The notes: generated from the sequence alone by a model not told the origin. A stretch of DNA of 7,077 nucleotides from Gammaproteobacteria bacterium (GCA_012965065.1 DTSX01000113.1:14200-21276); one strand, 5' to 3'; shown: positions 1 through 6,931, numbered from the stretch's first letter. Translations and numbers: made by a program.

Positions 1-765
1 AATGCTGGAGGAATTGCTGAAATGGCTAAGCTACCTCCCGAAATTAGAGCAATCACAGACCCTCTAGATGCTGTTGGAAACACAACCAAAGCAGTCACAA
101 AAGGCTATGCCATTGGTTCAGCTGGTCTAGCTGCTTTAGTATTATTTGCTGACTTTACCAACAACCTAGCTGCCCAAGGTAAAACTATCAGTTTTAGCTT
201 GAATGATCCTGCCGTTATTATAGGTCTCTTCATTGGTGGGTTGGTTCCCTATCTTTTTGCTTCTCTGGCTATGGAAGCGGTGGGTAGGGCCGCAGCTTCT
301 GTGGTTAATGAAGTGAGACGCCAGTTCAAGGAAATACCTGGAATAATGGATGGAACCAACAAGCCAGACTACACCAAAGCAGTTGACCTATTAACTAAAG
401 CAGCAATAAAAGAAATGATTATTCCATCCCTCTTACCGGTTCTAGTACCCATAGCTCTGGTATTTGTTATGAATATTATGATGCCTTCGGATGGTGGTAT
501 TAGAGCATTAGGTGGGTTGCTAATTGGAACCATAGTTACTGGTCTTTTTGTTGCAATCTCTATGACAACAGGCGGTGGGGCTTGGGATAATGCCAAAAAA
601 TATATTGAAGATGGGAACTGCGGTGGCAAAGGTTCTGAGGCACACAATGCTGCAATTACTGGAGATACTGTTGGGGATCCATACAAAGATACTGCCGGTC
701 CAGCAATAAATCCTTTGATAAAAATCATCAATATAGTTGCATTATTGATGGTTGCGAGCCTCTAG
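1..765 (+). CDS. hppA: Membrane-bound proton-translocating pyrophosphatase, K+-independent type (5'-truncated, C-terminal ~254 residues)
   Basis: Couples hydrolysis of pyrophosphate to proton pumping across the cytoplasmic membrane. The reading frame is open from base 1, so the gene begins upstream; the ATG at 22 is an internal Met. Seen: the fragment starts within the conserved (D)NAGGIAEM segment, followed by DAVGNTTKA at fragment residues ~23-31 and TKGYAIGSAGLAAL. Near the end are GGAWDNAKKYIEDG (~192-205) and GDTVGDPYKDTAGPAINP (~221-238), the two C-terminal signatures of the family. Several hydrophobic helices lie between (about 39-56, 71-91, 139-161, 168-188, 238-253). Known: family members are about 650-700 residues, so roughly the last third is here. 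Lys in GNTTKA, with Thr three residues later, marks K+-independent enzymes; K+-dependent ones have Ala at the Lys position. Direct proton pumping is inferred from subclass. It ends with TAG at 763-765, with no convincing terminator; a 6-bp GTAACT/AGTTAC stem straddles the stop but has no T-tract. Confidence 0.97.
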   Translation, partial: NAGGIAEMAKLPPEIRAITDPLDAVGNTTKAVTKGYAIGSAGLAALVLFADFTNNLAAQGKTISFSLNDPAVIIGLFIGGLVPYLFASLAMEAVGRAAASVVNEVRRQFKEIPGIMDGTNKPDYTKAVDLLTKAAIKEMIIPSLLPVLVPIALVFVMNIMMPSDGGIRALGGLLIGTIVTGLFVAISMTTGGGAWDNAKKYIEDGNCGGKGSEAHNAAITGDTVGDPYKDTAGPAINPLIKIINIVALLMVASL

Positions 766-781
766 TAACTGATAGCACGGA

Positions 782-797
782 GTTACAATTCGTTACA
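782..797 (+). promoter_or_regulatory. Candidate OmpR/PhoB-family (RstA-like) direct-repeat operator upstream of tolC
   Basis: Two copies of GTTACA start 10 bp apart (782 and 792). This is the one-helical-turn direct repeat typical of OmpR/PhoB-family response regulators. The stretch 784-797 (TACAATTCGTTACA) differs at one fixed position from the E. coli RstA-box consensus TACATNTNGTTACA as I recall it. It lies 9 bp upstream of the candidate -35 of tolC, where an activator of this family usually binds. Which regulator binds, if any, is inference. Confidence 0.35.
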
Positions 798-806
798 TCA
801 ATCAGC

Positions 807-833
807 TTGTAAGAGATGTGTGTAATATATAAT
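807..833 (+). promoter_or_regulatory. Candidate sigma70 promoter of tolC
   Basis: A perfect TATAAT -10 hexamer lies at 828-833 and a TTGTAA -35-like hexamer at 807-812 (4 of 6 to TTGACA). The spacer is only 15 bp, shorter than optimal, so an upstream activator may be needed. A start near 840 would give a leader of about 70 nt to the ATG at 909. The surroundings are AT-rich, so chance matches are likely and confidence is moderate. Confidence 0.4.
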
Positions 834-908
834 CTATAGCGTCTAAAACAATCTGATCATTACCGGTTTTCGAATATTGCTTTAAATGGAAGAATATTAT
901 AAGAAGTT

Positions 909-2306
909 ATGGGAAATAAATTCATAAAATTAACAACTGCATTAGCTGTCCTCATAATGCCCTTGGTAACAAATGGAGCTTCCCTCATTGATATTTATGA
1001 AGATGCTTTGATTAATGATCCCCGATTGAAAGAAGCCTATGCAAACAAGCAGGCAATTATTGAATCCAAACCTCAAGCCTTAAGTTGGCTGTTGCCAAAG
1101 TTAACTGCCAGTGGTGTTTTTTCTGATACAGATACAGATGGTAATAGCACTTTTCAGAGAAGAATTTTTGATCCTATAACTGGTGATTTACTTGCAGTTA
1201 CAACAGACAATGCTCAATTCGTTCAGAAAACAGATAGTTTTCAATGGGAGGTTACTTTGCAGCAATCCATTATCGATGCGGGCGCCTGGATGACACTTAA
1301 AAAAGCAAATAAAATCGTTGCCCAAGCAGAAGTTGATTACTTATCAGCAGAACAAGATTTGATGGTGAGAGTCTGCAATGCTTATTTTGACGTGTTGGCT
1401 GCTCAAGACACACTAGAATCCGAACAAGCTGCCAGAACTGCTATTGAAAAGCAACTTGATCAAGCTAGAAAAAGATACGAAGTCGGCCTTATAGCCATTA
1501 CAGATGTCCAAGAAGCTCAAGCAGCATTTGATCAATCAATAGCAAGTGAAATTTCAGCAAAAAGAAGTCTTGCGACCACTAAGGAATTACTCAGAGAAAT
1601 AACCGACAGCTATCCAGAAGAACTGCAAAAGCCTAACACAAATATGCCACTTATAATGCCCAATCCACAAAGTGAAAATGAGTGGGTCAATACTGCACTG
1701 CAACAAAATTTAAATCTACTTTCGGCTCAAGTTGGAACAGAGATTGGAAGAAACGAAGTAAACATCCAAAAATCTGGACATTACCCAACGCTTGGACTTC
1801 AAGCATCAAAAAGAGATATGGATAATAATAGCTTGCGTTCGGACAGTGGAAGTCCTTTTTCACCTGCAGATACTGAAAATATTAGTGAAGGTATTGGGCT
1901 GCAATTAAATATCCCTATATACAGTGGTGGCCAAACCTCATCCAGAGTCCGGCAAGCAGTTGCCCAACATAGAGCAGCAAAAGAAAAATTAGAAAGAATT
2001 GCAAGAGAAACAACCAGAAAAGCTAGAGACGCTTACCTAGGGATAATTTCTGGAATTGCCACAGTTAAAGCTTTAGAACAGTCTGTAAAATCTTCTACCA
2101 CTGCGCTTCAGGCAACTGAAGCTGGCTACGAAGTAGGCACTAGAACGACCGTTGATGTATTAGATGCGAGAAGGAGACTTTATTCGGCACAAACAAATTT
2201 AGCAATTAGCAAATACGATTATTTGAAAAATATTATTCGTCTGAAACAAGCGGCTGGAACGCTCTCCAGAGAAGATTTAACACAGATCAATAATTGGCTC
2301 CAATAG
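909..2306 (+). CDS. tolC: TolC-family outer-membrane channel protein (type I secretion / efflux)
   Basis: Outer-membrane part of tripartite pumps: a trimeric beta-barrel plus long periplasmic alpha-helical tunnel that docks to an inner-membrane transporter and adaptor for drug efflux or type I protein secretion. Seen: an N-terminal signal peptide (Lys at 4 and 7, hydrophobic 8-20, likely cleavage after NGA at about residue 24) and a mature start SLIDIYEDALINDP that matches TolC proteins. The two internal repeats show YEVGLIAITDVQEAQAAF (190-207) and YEVGTRTTVDVLDARRRL (407-424). PTLGL (293-297) and NIPIYSGG (334-341) are the strand/turn segments of the barrel half-repeat. At 465 residues it is normal length for the family. 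Downstream of the second repeat the protein ends soon after KQAAGTLSREDL, also typical. No start-proximal SD of good spacing is seen (AAGAAG at 901-906 lies only 2 nt from the ATG). Transporter and adaptor genes are not in the window, so the exported substrate is unknown. Confidence 0.93.
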   Translation: MGNKFIKLTTALAVLIMPLVTNGASLIDIYEDALINDPRLKEAYANKQAIIESKPQALSWLLPKLTASGVFSDTDTDGNSTFQRRIFDPITGDLLAVTTDNAQFVQKTDSFQWEVTLQQSIIDAGAWMTLKKANKIVAQAEVDYLSAEQDLMVRVCNAYFDVLAAQDTLESEQAARTAIEKQLDQARKRYEVGLIAITDVQEAQAAFDQSIASEISAKRSLATTKELLREITDSYPEELQKPNTNMPLIMPNPQSENEWVNTALQQNLNLLSAQVGTEIGRNEVNIQKSGHYPTLGLQASKRDMDNNSLRSDSGSPFSPADTENISEGIGLQLNIPIYSGGQTSSRVRQAVAQHRAAKEKLERIARETTRKARDAYLGIISGIATVKALEQSVKSSTTALQATEAGYEVGTRTTVDVLDARRRLYSAQTNLAISKYDYLKNIIRLKQAAGTLSREDLTQINNWLQ

Positions 2307-3590
2307 CTAAGATTTCAACAATGGAACAATGAGGCTTAATAGCTTTTGCAGCGATCCTTTGTTTTTATCGACCACACTTCTGGCTGCTTTAATCATCTTT
2401 TCGTGTCGATCAGAATCGGCAAGCAACTGGCATACAATTTTGCTCAATTCTTCAGCGTTATGAATGATCTCTAAAGCATCATTCGCTCGCAGCAAATTTG
2501 CAATCTCTTCAACTCCAAATAATATCGGTCCGGTGATGATGGGAGTGTTTAAAGAAGCAGGTTCTAATAAGTTGTGCCCGCCTGTTTTAAATAAACTGCC
2601 ACCGACAAATGAAACCCTGGATGCTGAGTAATACATGGGAAGTTCGCCCAGTGTATCCGCCAACATGACTTGCGTAGTCGCAGAAATTTGTCTGTCCTTA
2701 CTTCTTGAGACACATGAAAATCCTCTCTTATCAATAAGATTGCGAATTGATTGAAATCTCTCTGGGCGCCTGGGAGCAATTATCAATAGAATATCGGGAT
2801 AGCTTTCCATAATTCTCTTGTGTGCATCCAGGATAATTTTTTCTTCTCCATTATGAGTACTGCCGGCAACCCAGATTGACCTATTTAAAGCAAATTCTTT
2901 TTTGAATTTTTTTGCCTCCTCGACAAGACCATCAGGCGTTGAGTAATCAAATTTAATATTTCCGGTTACAAATGTTCTGCCCTCACTTGCCCCCATTGAT
3001 ATGAATTTTTTCGCTTCCTCCTCAGTTTGAGCACCAACAACAATTCCATGTGAAACTGCTTCTTGAAACAGGCCAAGAAGCAGTCTATATAATTTAACTG
3101 ATTTGTCGGATACACAGGCACTAGCTAAAACCAATGGGACATTTAATTTTCCACAATAATGGAAGATATTTGGCCAAAGTTCCGTTTCTATGATGATTGA
3201 AATTTCAGGGTTTGCCCATTTGAAAAATCTAGCAACCGCTCCATTCAAATCATAAGGAAGGTAGACATGGTGTACCGTGTCACCGAATAATTCTTGGATT
3301 AATGCAGAACCCGTTGGTGTAAATGTAGTTAAAAGAATTTGTTTTTCTGGATACCGTTTAATCAACTGGTAAACAAGTGAGGAAGCTGCCTTAACTTCAC
3401 CATAAGAAACGGCGTGAACCCAAATTATTTCTGTATTCAGGGGATCCCCGTTAAAACCAAACCGTTCGTTTATCCTTTTTAAATAGTTGCTATCACCCAA
3501 AGATTTATAAAGAAGGTGTAAACAAATTAGAGGAAGTGTTAAATAGGTGAAAACAACGTAACCAAACCTTATTAATGCTTTAGTATTCAT
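2307..3590 (-). CDS. waaA: 3-deoxy-D-manno-octulosonic acid (KDO) transferase
   Basis: Transfers KDO from CMP-KDO to the lipid A precursor, building the LPS inner core on the cytoplasmic face of the inner membrane. GT-B fold glycosyltransferase (GT30). Seen: an N-terminal hydrophobic anchor (about 8-30); WVHAVSYGE at 57-65, whose Glu65 aligns with the catalytic base; TTFTPTGS (88-95); VYLPYDL (109-115); ETELWPN (135-141); VTGNIKFD (208-215); GSTHNGEE (243-250); APRRPERF (272-279); and GGSLFKTGGHNLLEPA (330-345). The 427 residues fit the family. Odd: the usual NAR triplet in (L)ANARLS is Ser157-Ala-Cys159, and the usual GPHTFNF is GPILFGV at 354-360. The SD is weak. The stop codon abuts that of tolC with no spacer. 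Whether it adds one, two or more KDO units cannot be told from sequence. kdtA is a synonym. Confidence 0.95.
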   Translation of the reverse strand: MNTKALIRFGYVVFTYLTLPLICLHLLYKSLGDSNYLKRINERFGFNGDPLNTEIIWVHAVSYGEVKAASSLVYQLIKRYPEKQILLTTFTPTGSALIQELFGDTVHHVYLPYDLNGAVARFFKWANPEISIIIETELWPNIFHYCGKLNVPLVLASACVSDKSVKLYRLLLGLFQEAVSHGIVVGAQTEEEAKKFISMGASEGRTFVTGNIKFDYSTPDGLVEEAKKFKKEFALNRSIWVAGSTHNGEEKIILDAHKRIMESYPDILLIIAPRRPERFQSIRNLIDKRGFSCVSRSKDRQISATTQVMLADTLGELPMYYSASRVSFVGGSLFKTGGHNLLEPASLNTPIITGPILFGVEEIANLLRANDALEIIHNAEELSKIVCQLLADSDRHEKMIKAARSVVDKNKGSLQKLLSLIVPLLKS

Positions 3591-3623
3591 GTGTAACTAA
3601 AATACAAAGATTGAATTTTCTCA

Positions 3624-3651
3624 ATTAAATTGATCGATGACAGCTTGCCAA
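3624..3651 (-). promoter_or_regulatory. Candidate sigma70 promoter of waaA
   Basis: Read on the minus strand, TTGGCA (3651-3646, 5 of 6 to TTGACA) is followed after 16 bp by TTTAAT (3629-3624, 5 of 6 to TATAAT). Transcription would start near 3617, giving a short leader of about 27 nt to the waaA ATG at 3590. The -10 lies inside a near-perfect palindrome, TCAATTAAATTGA (3621-3633), which could be an operator or simply AT-rich chance. This promoter would separate waaA from the nrdJab unit upstream. Confidence 0.5.
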
Positions 3652-3694
3652 TAACGTTTGAGTTGATTCTGGAAAAATTTGGGAGTTTCATACT

Positions 3695-3724
3695 ATCAAG
3701 AATAGCTATCTCATAATTCTTGAT
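3695..3724. repeat. 9-bp inverted repeat (possible hairpin) between nrdJb and waaA
   Basis: ATCAAGAAT (3695-3703) and ATTCTTGAT (3716-3724) are perfect inverse complements around a 12-nt loop. It lies 63 nt past the nrdJb stop, so it could form a hairpin at the 3' end of the nrdJab transcript. The stem is AT-rich (2 G-C pairs) and the nearest T-run on the minus strand (five T at 3676-3680) is about 14 nt beyond the stem. It is therefore not a classic intrinsic terminator; a 3'-end stabilising hairpin or a binding site are alternatives. Confidence 0.4.
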
Positions 3725-3786
3725 CTTATCACAGAGTATATTTTTATTGAGTTAAAAAAAGTACCAAAATTCGACTAAAAGTTAAG

Positions 3787-4476
3787 TTAACCGCATTTTG
3801 AATAGCCGCAATCAAGACAAGTCAAACAACCATCCATCATAACCATTGCGACGGTATTGCAGTGTCCGCATAACTGTGCGCCCACTGGAAAGGAACCCTG
3901 ATCAAACACATCTTGTTGTCTATTTCTATTTTCAAACTCCTGTCTTTTTTCTTCGACTAATTTTTTTTGGTGCTCATCTAATTTTTCTAGGGGAATAATT
4001 CCTATGGATTGAAGGTGCTTTTCGATGACGTAACCCAATTCCGCAATAATTGAAGGCATAAATATCCCTCCAGGCTGCCAATATCCTCCTTTTGGATCAA
4101 ATACTGCTTTTAATTCTTCTACCAAAAAAGCAACGTCGCCGCCTTTTCTAAAGACGGAAGACATCACCCTTGTCAGTGCAACAATCCATTGATAATGGTC
4201 TAAATTTTTCGAATTGATAAAAATTTCGTAGGGCCTGTATTTCTCGAATTCAGTTCCAGGATTTAAGACAATGTCATTGATGGTAATGTACATCGCGTGA
4301 TCAGAGATTGGTGTCTTGATCTTATAGGTTGAACCTCTGAGCATGCCTGGTCTTTCCAGGCGCTCGTGCATTCGAACCACTTTCGTCTCTGGGCTTTTCA
4401 CAGCTTTGGGTTCCACTGTTTCAGCTGTGCTGACCCTGTAATCAACAATTTTTTTCTTTATCTTTATTCTCTTCAT
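3787..4476 (-). CDS. nrdJb: Class II (B12-dependent) ribonucleotide reductase, C-terminal subunit NrdJb
   Basis: Second half of a split adenosylcobalamin-dependent ribonucleotide reductase; in the family this part carries the cysteines that re-reduce the active site after each turnover. Seen: a lysine-rich start; a TSCPD-type domain from about residue 49 to 155 (YKIKTPISDHAMYITIND at 51-68, ALTRVMSSVFRKGGD at 100-114); a charged linker (162-190); and a Cys-rich tail with Cys203, 206, 217, 220, 223 and 228, ending GYSKCG. Known: such tails combine a four-Cys zinc site with a redox-active Cys pair; which cysteine does which here is inference. The 229-residue length equals that of Pseudomonas aeruginosa NrdJb as I recall it. 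It starts 24 bp after the nrdJa stop with no clear SD, so translation may depend on coupling. In many bacteria both parts are one polypeptide, so this is a natural split rather than a frameshift: it has its own ATG. Confidence 0.9.
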   Translation of the reverse strand: MKRIKIKKKIVDYRVSTAETVEPKAVKSPETKVVRMHERLERPGMLRGSTYKIKTPISDHAMYITINDIVLNPGTEFEKYRPYEIFINSKNLDHYQWIVALTRVMSSVFRKGGDVAFLVEELKAVFDPKGGYWQPGGIFMPSIIAELGYVIEKHLQSIGIIPLEKLDEHQKKLVEEKRQEFENRNRQQDVFDQGSFPVGAQLCGHCNTVAMVMMDGCLTCLDCGYSKCG

Positions 4477-4500
4477 AAAATGATCAAATTTTAGTGTGTT

Positions 4501-6651
4501 TTAAAATTTTCCATAGTAGCCCTCTTTCAAGGCATCGAATAGGTTTGCTGCAGTGTGGATTTCGCCGTCGTATTCTATCTCTTCATTGCCTGCTACTTGA
4601 ATTTCTTTGCCATCATCCAATACAAATGTATAAAGAGTATTTTTAAGATCCTTTTCTTTGACCAGCACACCCTGAAAAGCTTCTGGATTAAAACGAAATG
4701 TAGTACAACCCTTCAAGCCCTGATCATGAGCGTAAAGATAAATATCTTTGAAGTCCTCAAATTTAAAATCCGTAGGTACATTAGCAGTTTTCGAGATTGA
4801 AGAATCTATCCATTTTTGTGACGCGCTTTGGACATCGACATGTTCTTTCGGGGTAATATCTTCTGCTGTCACAAAGTAATCGGGTAATTTGTTGTCTGAT
4901 TCACTGTCTGCCTCGAGATCAACGTTTGGATTAACCATGTTCATATAGGACAACAATTCGAATGAATAGACATCAATTTTTTCTTTGGTTTTCTTCTTCT
5001 CTCTGATGACATTTCTAAAATAATGATGCGCAAAACTTGGTTCAATGCCGTTACTGACGTTATTGCCTATGGACAATGAGATGGTTCCTGTCGGCGCAAT
5101 CGAACTATGGTGAGTAAACCTTGCGCCAATTTCTGATAGCTCGTCTACTAATTCGGGCTCTACTTCTGCAATTTTTCGCATATAACGGCTATATTTTGCA
5201 TGTAAAATTCTTCCGGGTATTTTGTCGTCAAGTTGCCAACCGTCATTGATCATTTCAGGTCTTTGTTTGAGCATCTCTTTTGTAACAGTAAACTCTTCAA
5301 AAAAGATAGGTGCAGGTCCTTTTTCTTTAGACAACTCCAAAGCTATTTTCCAACCGGTGACCGCAAGTTCCTTGCTTACCTGGTCTGTAAACTCGAGTGA
5401 TTCTTGGGAACCATACTTCATCCGCATCATGGTCATCGCTGAGCCCAAGCCTAAAAATCCCATACCATGTCTTCTTTTTCTGCAAATTTCTTCTCTCTGC
5501 CGCTCAATCGGCAACCCATTGATTTCAACCACATTGTCCAACATTCTTGTAAATACACCGACAACTCTTCTAAAGCTTTTCCAATTAAAAGTTACTTCAT
5601 CAGTAAAAGGATTCTGGACAAACCGCGTCAAATTAACTGATCCCAGCAAACACGAGCCATATTCCGGCAGCGGTTGCTCGCCACATGGGTTGGTGGCACG
5701 AATGTTTTCATCAAACCAGTTGTTGTTCATTTCATTAACTTTATCTATCAAGATGAATCCCGGCTCAGCATAGTTGTAAGTCGAATCCATGATAAGATCC
5801 CAAAGTTCTCTCGCTCGTATGATTTTATAAACCTTGCAAGCCACCAGACCATTGTCATTGGTTATGTAACCCTCAGTTGTTGTCCATTCTCTCCAAATGA
5901 TCTGCTTTGGGTCCTCTAGATTTACCACTTTTGCCTCGGGTAGATTTGGATCTAGAGGAAATGCAAGAGGCCAGTCGTTATCCTCTTTAACGGCTTTGAT
6001 AAACTCCTCGGTTATTAGCAAAGATAGATTGAATTGCCTTAGCCTTCCATTCTCTCGTTTTGCTTTGATAAAATCTTCAACATCAGGATGCCCGACATCA
6101 AAAGTACCCATTTGAGCACCCCTTCTGCCGCCTGCAGAAGAGACTGTAAAACAGGTTTTATCATAAATATCCATAAAAGAAAGCGGTCCAGAAGTATAGG
6201 CACCGGCGCCAGTTACATATGCACCTTTGGGCCTCAAAGTTGAAAATTCATAGCCAATACCACATCCTGCTTTTAGCGTCAGTCCTGCTTCGGTTACTTT
6301 TTCTAAAATCCCCGTCATTGAATCTGCTATCGAGCCAGAGACGGTGCAGTTTATTGTTGATGTTGCAGGCTTATGCTCGCCTGCTCCTGCATTGGACATA
6401 ATTCTTCCAGCAGGAATAGCGCCCGAACTCAGTGCCCAAAAAAATTCTTTTTCCCACTTATCTTGAATATCTGGATGCTCAACCCCGGCCAAGGCTTTGG
6501 CAACTCGCTTCAATGTATCTTCGATGTTCAAATCAATGGACTTTCCAGAGATATCTTTTAAACGATATTTTTTATCCCAAATATCCAGTGATGCAGATTG
6601 ATAATCAACATGCAAAATATCTTGGTTTTCTTTTTTTGATGCTGATTTCAA
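4501..6651 (-). CDS. nrdJa: Class II (B12-dependent) ribonucleotide reductase, catalytic subunit NrdJa
   Basis: Reduces ribonucleotides to deoxyribonucleotides in the cytoplasm using a thiyl radical made from adenosylcobalamin, needing no oxygen and no separate radical subunit. Seen: IWDKKYRLKD (24-33) at the N-terminus; NCTV with Cys102; KAGCGIGYEFSTLRPKGA (127-144); RRGAQMGTFDVGHPDVEDF (176-194); FNLSLLIT (207-214); ATNPCGE with Asn321, Cys323 (thiyl site) and Glu325; Cys334 in YGSCLLGS; APTGTIS (519-525); SNGIEP (533-538); and CTTFRFN (649-655). Cys102/Cys334 are the likely reducing pair; the Cys323-Cys334 spacing of 11 equals the 322/333 pair of Thermotoga NrdJ. No ATP-cone domain is seen at the N-terminus. 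It ends YDGEIHTAANLFDALKEGYYGKF-like, as full NrdJa proteins do, and its 716 residues are normal. Odd: no ATG is in frame before residue 85. TTG at 6651 is the best available start (GGGGA 12 nt upstream). It is followed by nrdJb after 24 bp. Confidence 0.94.
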   Translation of the reverse strand: MKSASKKENQDILHVDYQSASLDIWDKKYRLKDISGKSIDLNIEDTLKRVAKALAGVEHPDIQDKWEKEFFWALSSGAIPAGRIMSNAGAGEHKPATSTINCTVSGSIADSMTGILEKVTEAGLTLKAGCGIGYEFSTLRPKGAYVTGAGAYTSGPLSFMDIYDKTCFTVSSAGGRRGAQMGTFDVGHPDVEDFIKAKRENGRLRQFNLSLLITEEFIKAVKEDNDWPLAFPLDPNLPEAKVVNLEDPKQIIWREWTTTEGYITNDNGLVACKVYKIIRARELWDLIMDSTYNYAEPGFILIDKVNEMNNNWFDENIRATNPCGEQPLPEYGSCLLGSVNLTRFVQNPFTDEVTFNWKSFRRVVGVFTRMLDNVVEINGLPIERQREEICRKRRHGMGFLGLGSAMTMMRMKYGSQESLEFTDQVSKELAVTGWKIALELSKEKGPAPIFFEEFTVTKEMLKQRPEMINDGWQLDDKIPGRILHAKYSRYMRKIAEVEPELVDELSEIGARFTHHSSIAPTGTISLSIGNNVSNGIEPSFAHHYFRNVIREKKKTKEKIDVYSFELLSYMNMVNPNVDLEADSESDNKLPDYFVTAEDITPKEHVDVQSASQKWIDSSISKTANVPTDFKFEDFKDIYLYAHDQGLKGCTTFRFNPEAFQGVLVKEKDLKNTLYTFVLDDGKEIQVAGNEEIEYDGEIHTAANLFDALKEGYYGKF

Positions 6652-6655
6652 AATT

Positions 6656-6670
6656 TTATTTATTCCCCAT
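6656..6670 (-). other. Four-codon leader frame (Met-Gly-Asn-Lys-stop) just ahead of nrdJa
   Basis: On the minus strand an ATG at 6670-6668 opens a frame of four codons ending with TAA at 6658-6656, 4 nt before the TTG start of nrdJa. It contains the only G-rich SD-like bases (GGGG) near that start. It may be a translated mini-leader coupled to nrdJa. Alternatively, this ATG is the true nrdJa start and the G4 run carries one extra base: with GGG, the ATG reads straight into nrdJa through Met-Gly-Ile-Asn-Lys-Ile-Leu-Lys-Ser. Confidence 0.35.
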
Positions 6671-6729
6671 TTTTCTAAATTTATACTACAGAAACGAGTC
6701 TAAAATCACAAAAAAACCTAAAAAAAATA

Positions 6730-6745
6730 GCACAAGATGTTGTGT
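6730..6745 (-). promoter_or_regulatory. NrdR box (promoter-proximal)
   Basis: The + strand sequence GCACAAGATGTTGTGT matches the NrdR-box consensus acaCwAtATaTwGtgt at 13 of 16 positions. It lies about 8-23 bp downstream of the predicted nrdJab transcription start, where a bound NrdR oligomer would block initiation. NrdR is the ATP/dATP-sensing repressor of bacterial ribonucleotide reductase operons. The box shares the 11-mer AAACACAACAT (minus strand) with the second box. Confidence 0.7.
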
Positions 6746-6759
6746 TTAGACAATATTGA

Positions 6760-6787
6760 ATTATTACGTAAATCTGTGTTATGTCAA
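6760..6787 (-). promoter_or_regulatory. Candidate sigma70 promoter of nrdJab
   Basis: On the minus strand a perfect TTGACA (6787-6782) is followed after 16 bp by AATAAT (6765-6760, 5 of 6 to TATAAT). The start would be near 6753, giving a leader of about 100 nt to the nrdJa TTG. A half NrdR site (ACACA on the minus strand, within 6764-6779) lies in the spacer, 34 bp from the strong box at 6730. NrdR sites usually come in pairs about 31-32 bp apart, so this may be a degenerate partner. Confidence 0.55.
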
Positions 6788-6910
6788 GATTTTTCTACAT
6801 AGATTAGATTTACCCTTTTATTTATATATATCAATGCCTTAATTGAAATATTAGCCAAATATATTAATAATTTACTGAGAAAATCTTCAAGTTACATTAA
6901 AAAACATAGA

Positions 6911-6926
6911 ACACTACATGTTGTGT
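6911..6926 (-). promoter_or_regulatory. NrdR box (distal)
   Basis: ACACTACATGTTGTGT matches acaCwAtATaTwGtgt at 14 of 16 positions and is nearly palindromic, the best NrdR-box match in the window. It starts 181 bp from the proximal box, far outside the normal pair spacing. It could act on nrdJab by looping, control a second upstream promoter, or control the possible divergent gene whose start lies 87 bp to the right. Confidence 0.65.
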
Positions 6927-6931
6927 TTGTG

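Noticed and set aside
369..731. 120-codon minus-strand frame inside hppA
   Set aside because: Shadow of the strongly conserved hppA frame; no recognisable protein features.
765..786. Terminator for hppA (GTAACT/AGTTAC stem)
   Set aside because: Only 6 bp with a 10-nt loop and no following T-run; the second arm overlaps the GTTACA direct repeat.
5222..5773. 183-codon plus-strand frame inside nrdJa
   Set aside because: Antisense to the catalytic core of nrdJa, including the NPCGE region; low-complexity Ser/Leu-rich translation typical of a shadow frame.
6719..6745. Intrinsic terminator or attenuator at the proximal NrdR box
   Set aside because: On the minus strand CACAA/TTGTG is followed shortly by eight T. 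The 5-bp stem with two G-C pairs is too weak, and it lies within the first ~30 nt of the transcript. The NrdR-box explanation fits better.
6432..6749. 105-codon plus-strand frame over the nrdJa start and promoter
   Set aside because: Lies mostly antisense to conserved nrdJa sequence, and its product resembles no family known to me.
6652..6910. Cobalamin riboswitch in the nrdJa leader
   Set aside because: B12-dependent reductases can be riboswitch-controlled, but reading the minus strand shows no B12-box-like GC-rich motif and no long structured element; the leader is almost all A/T.
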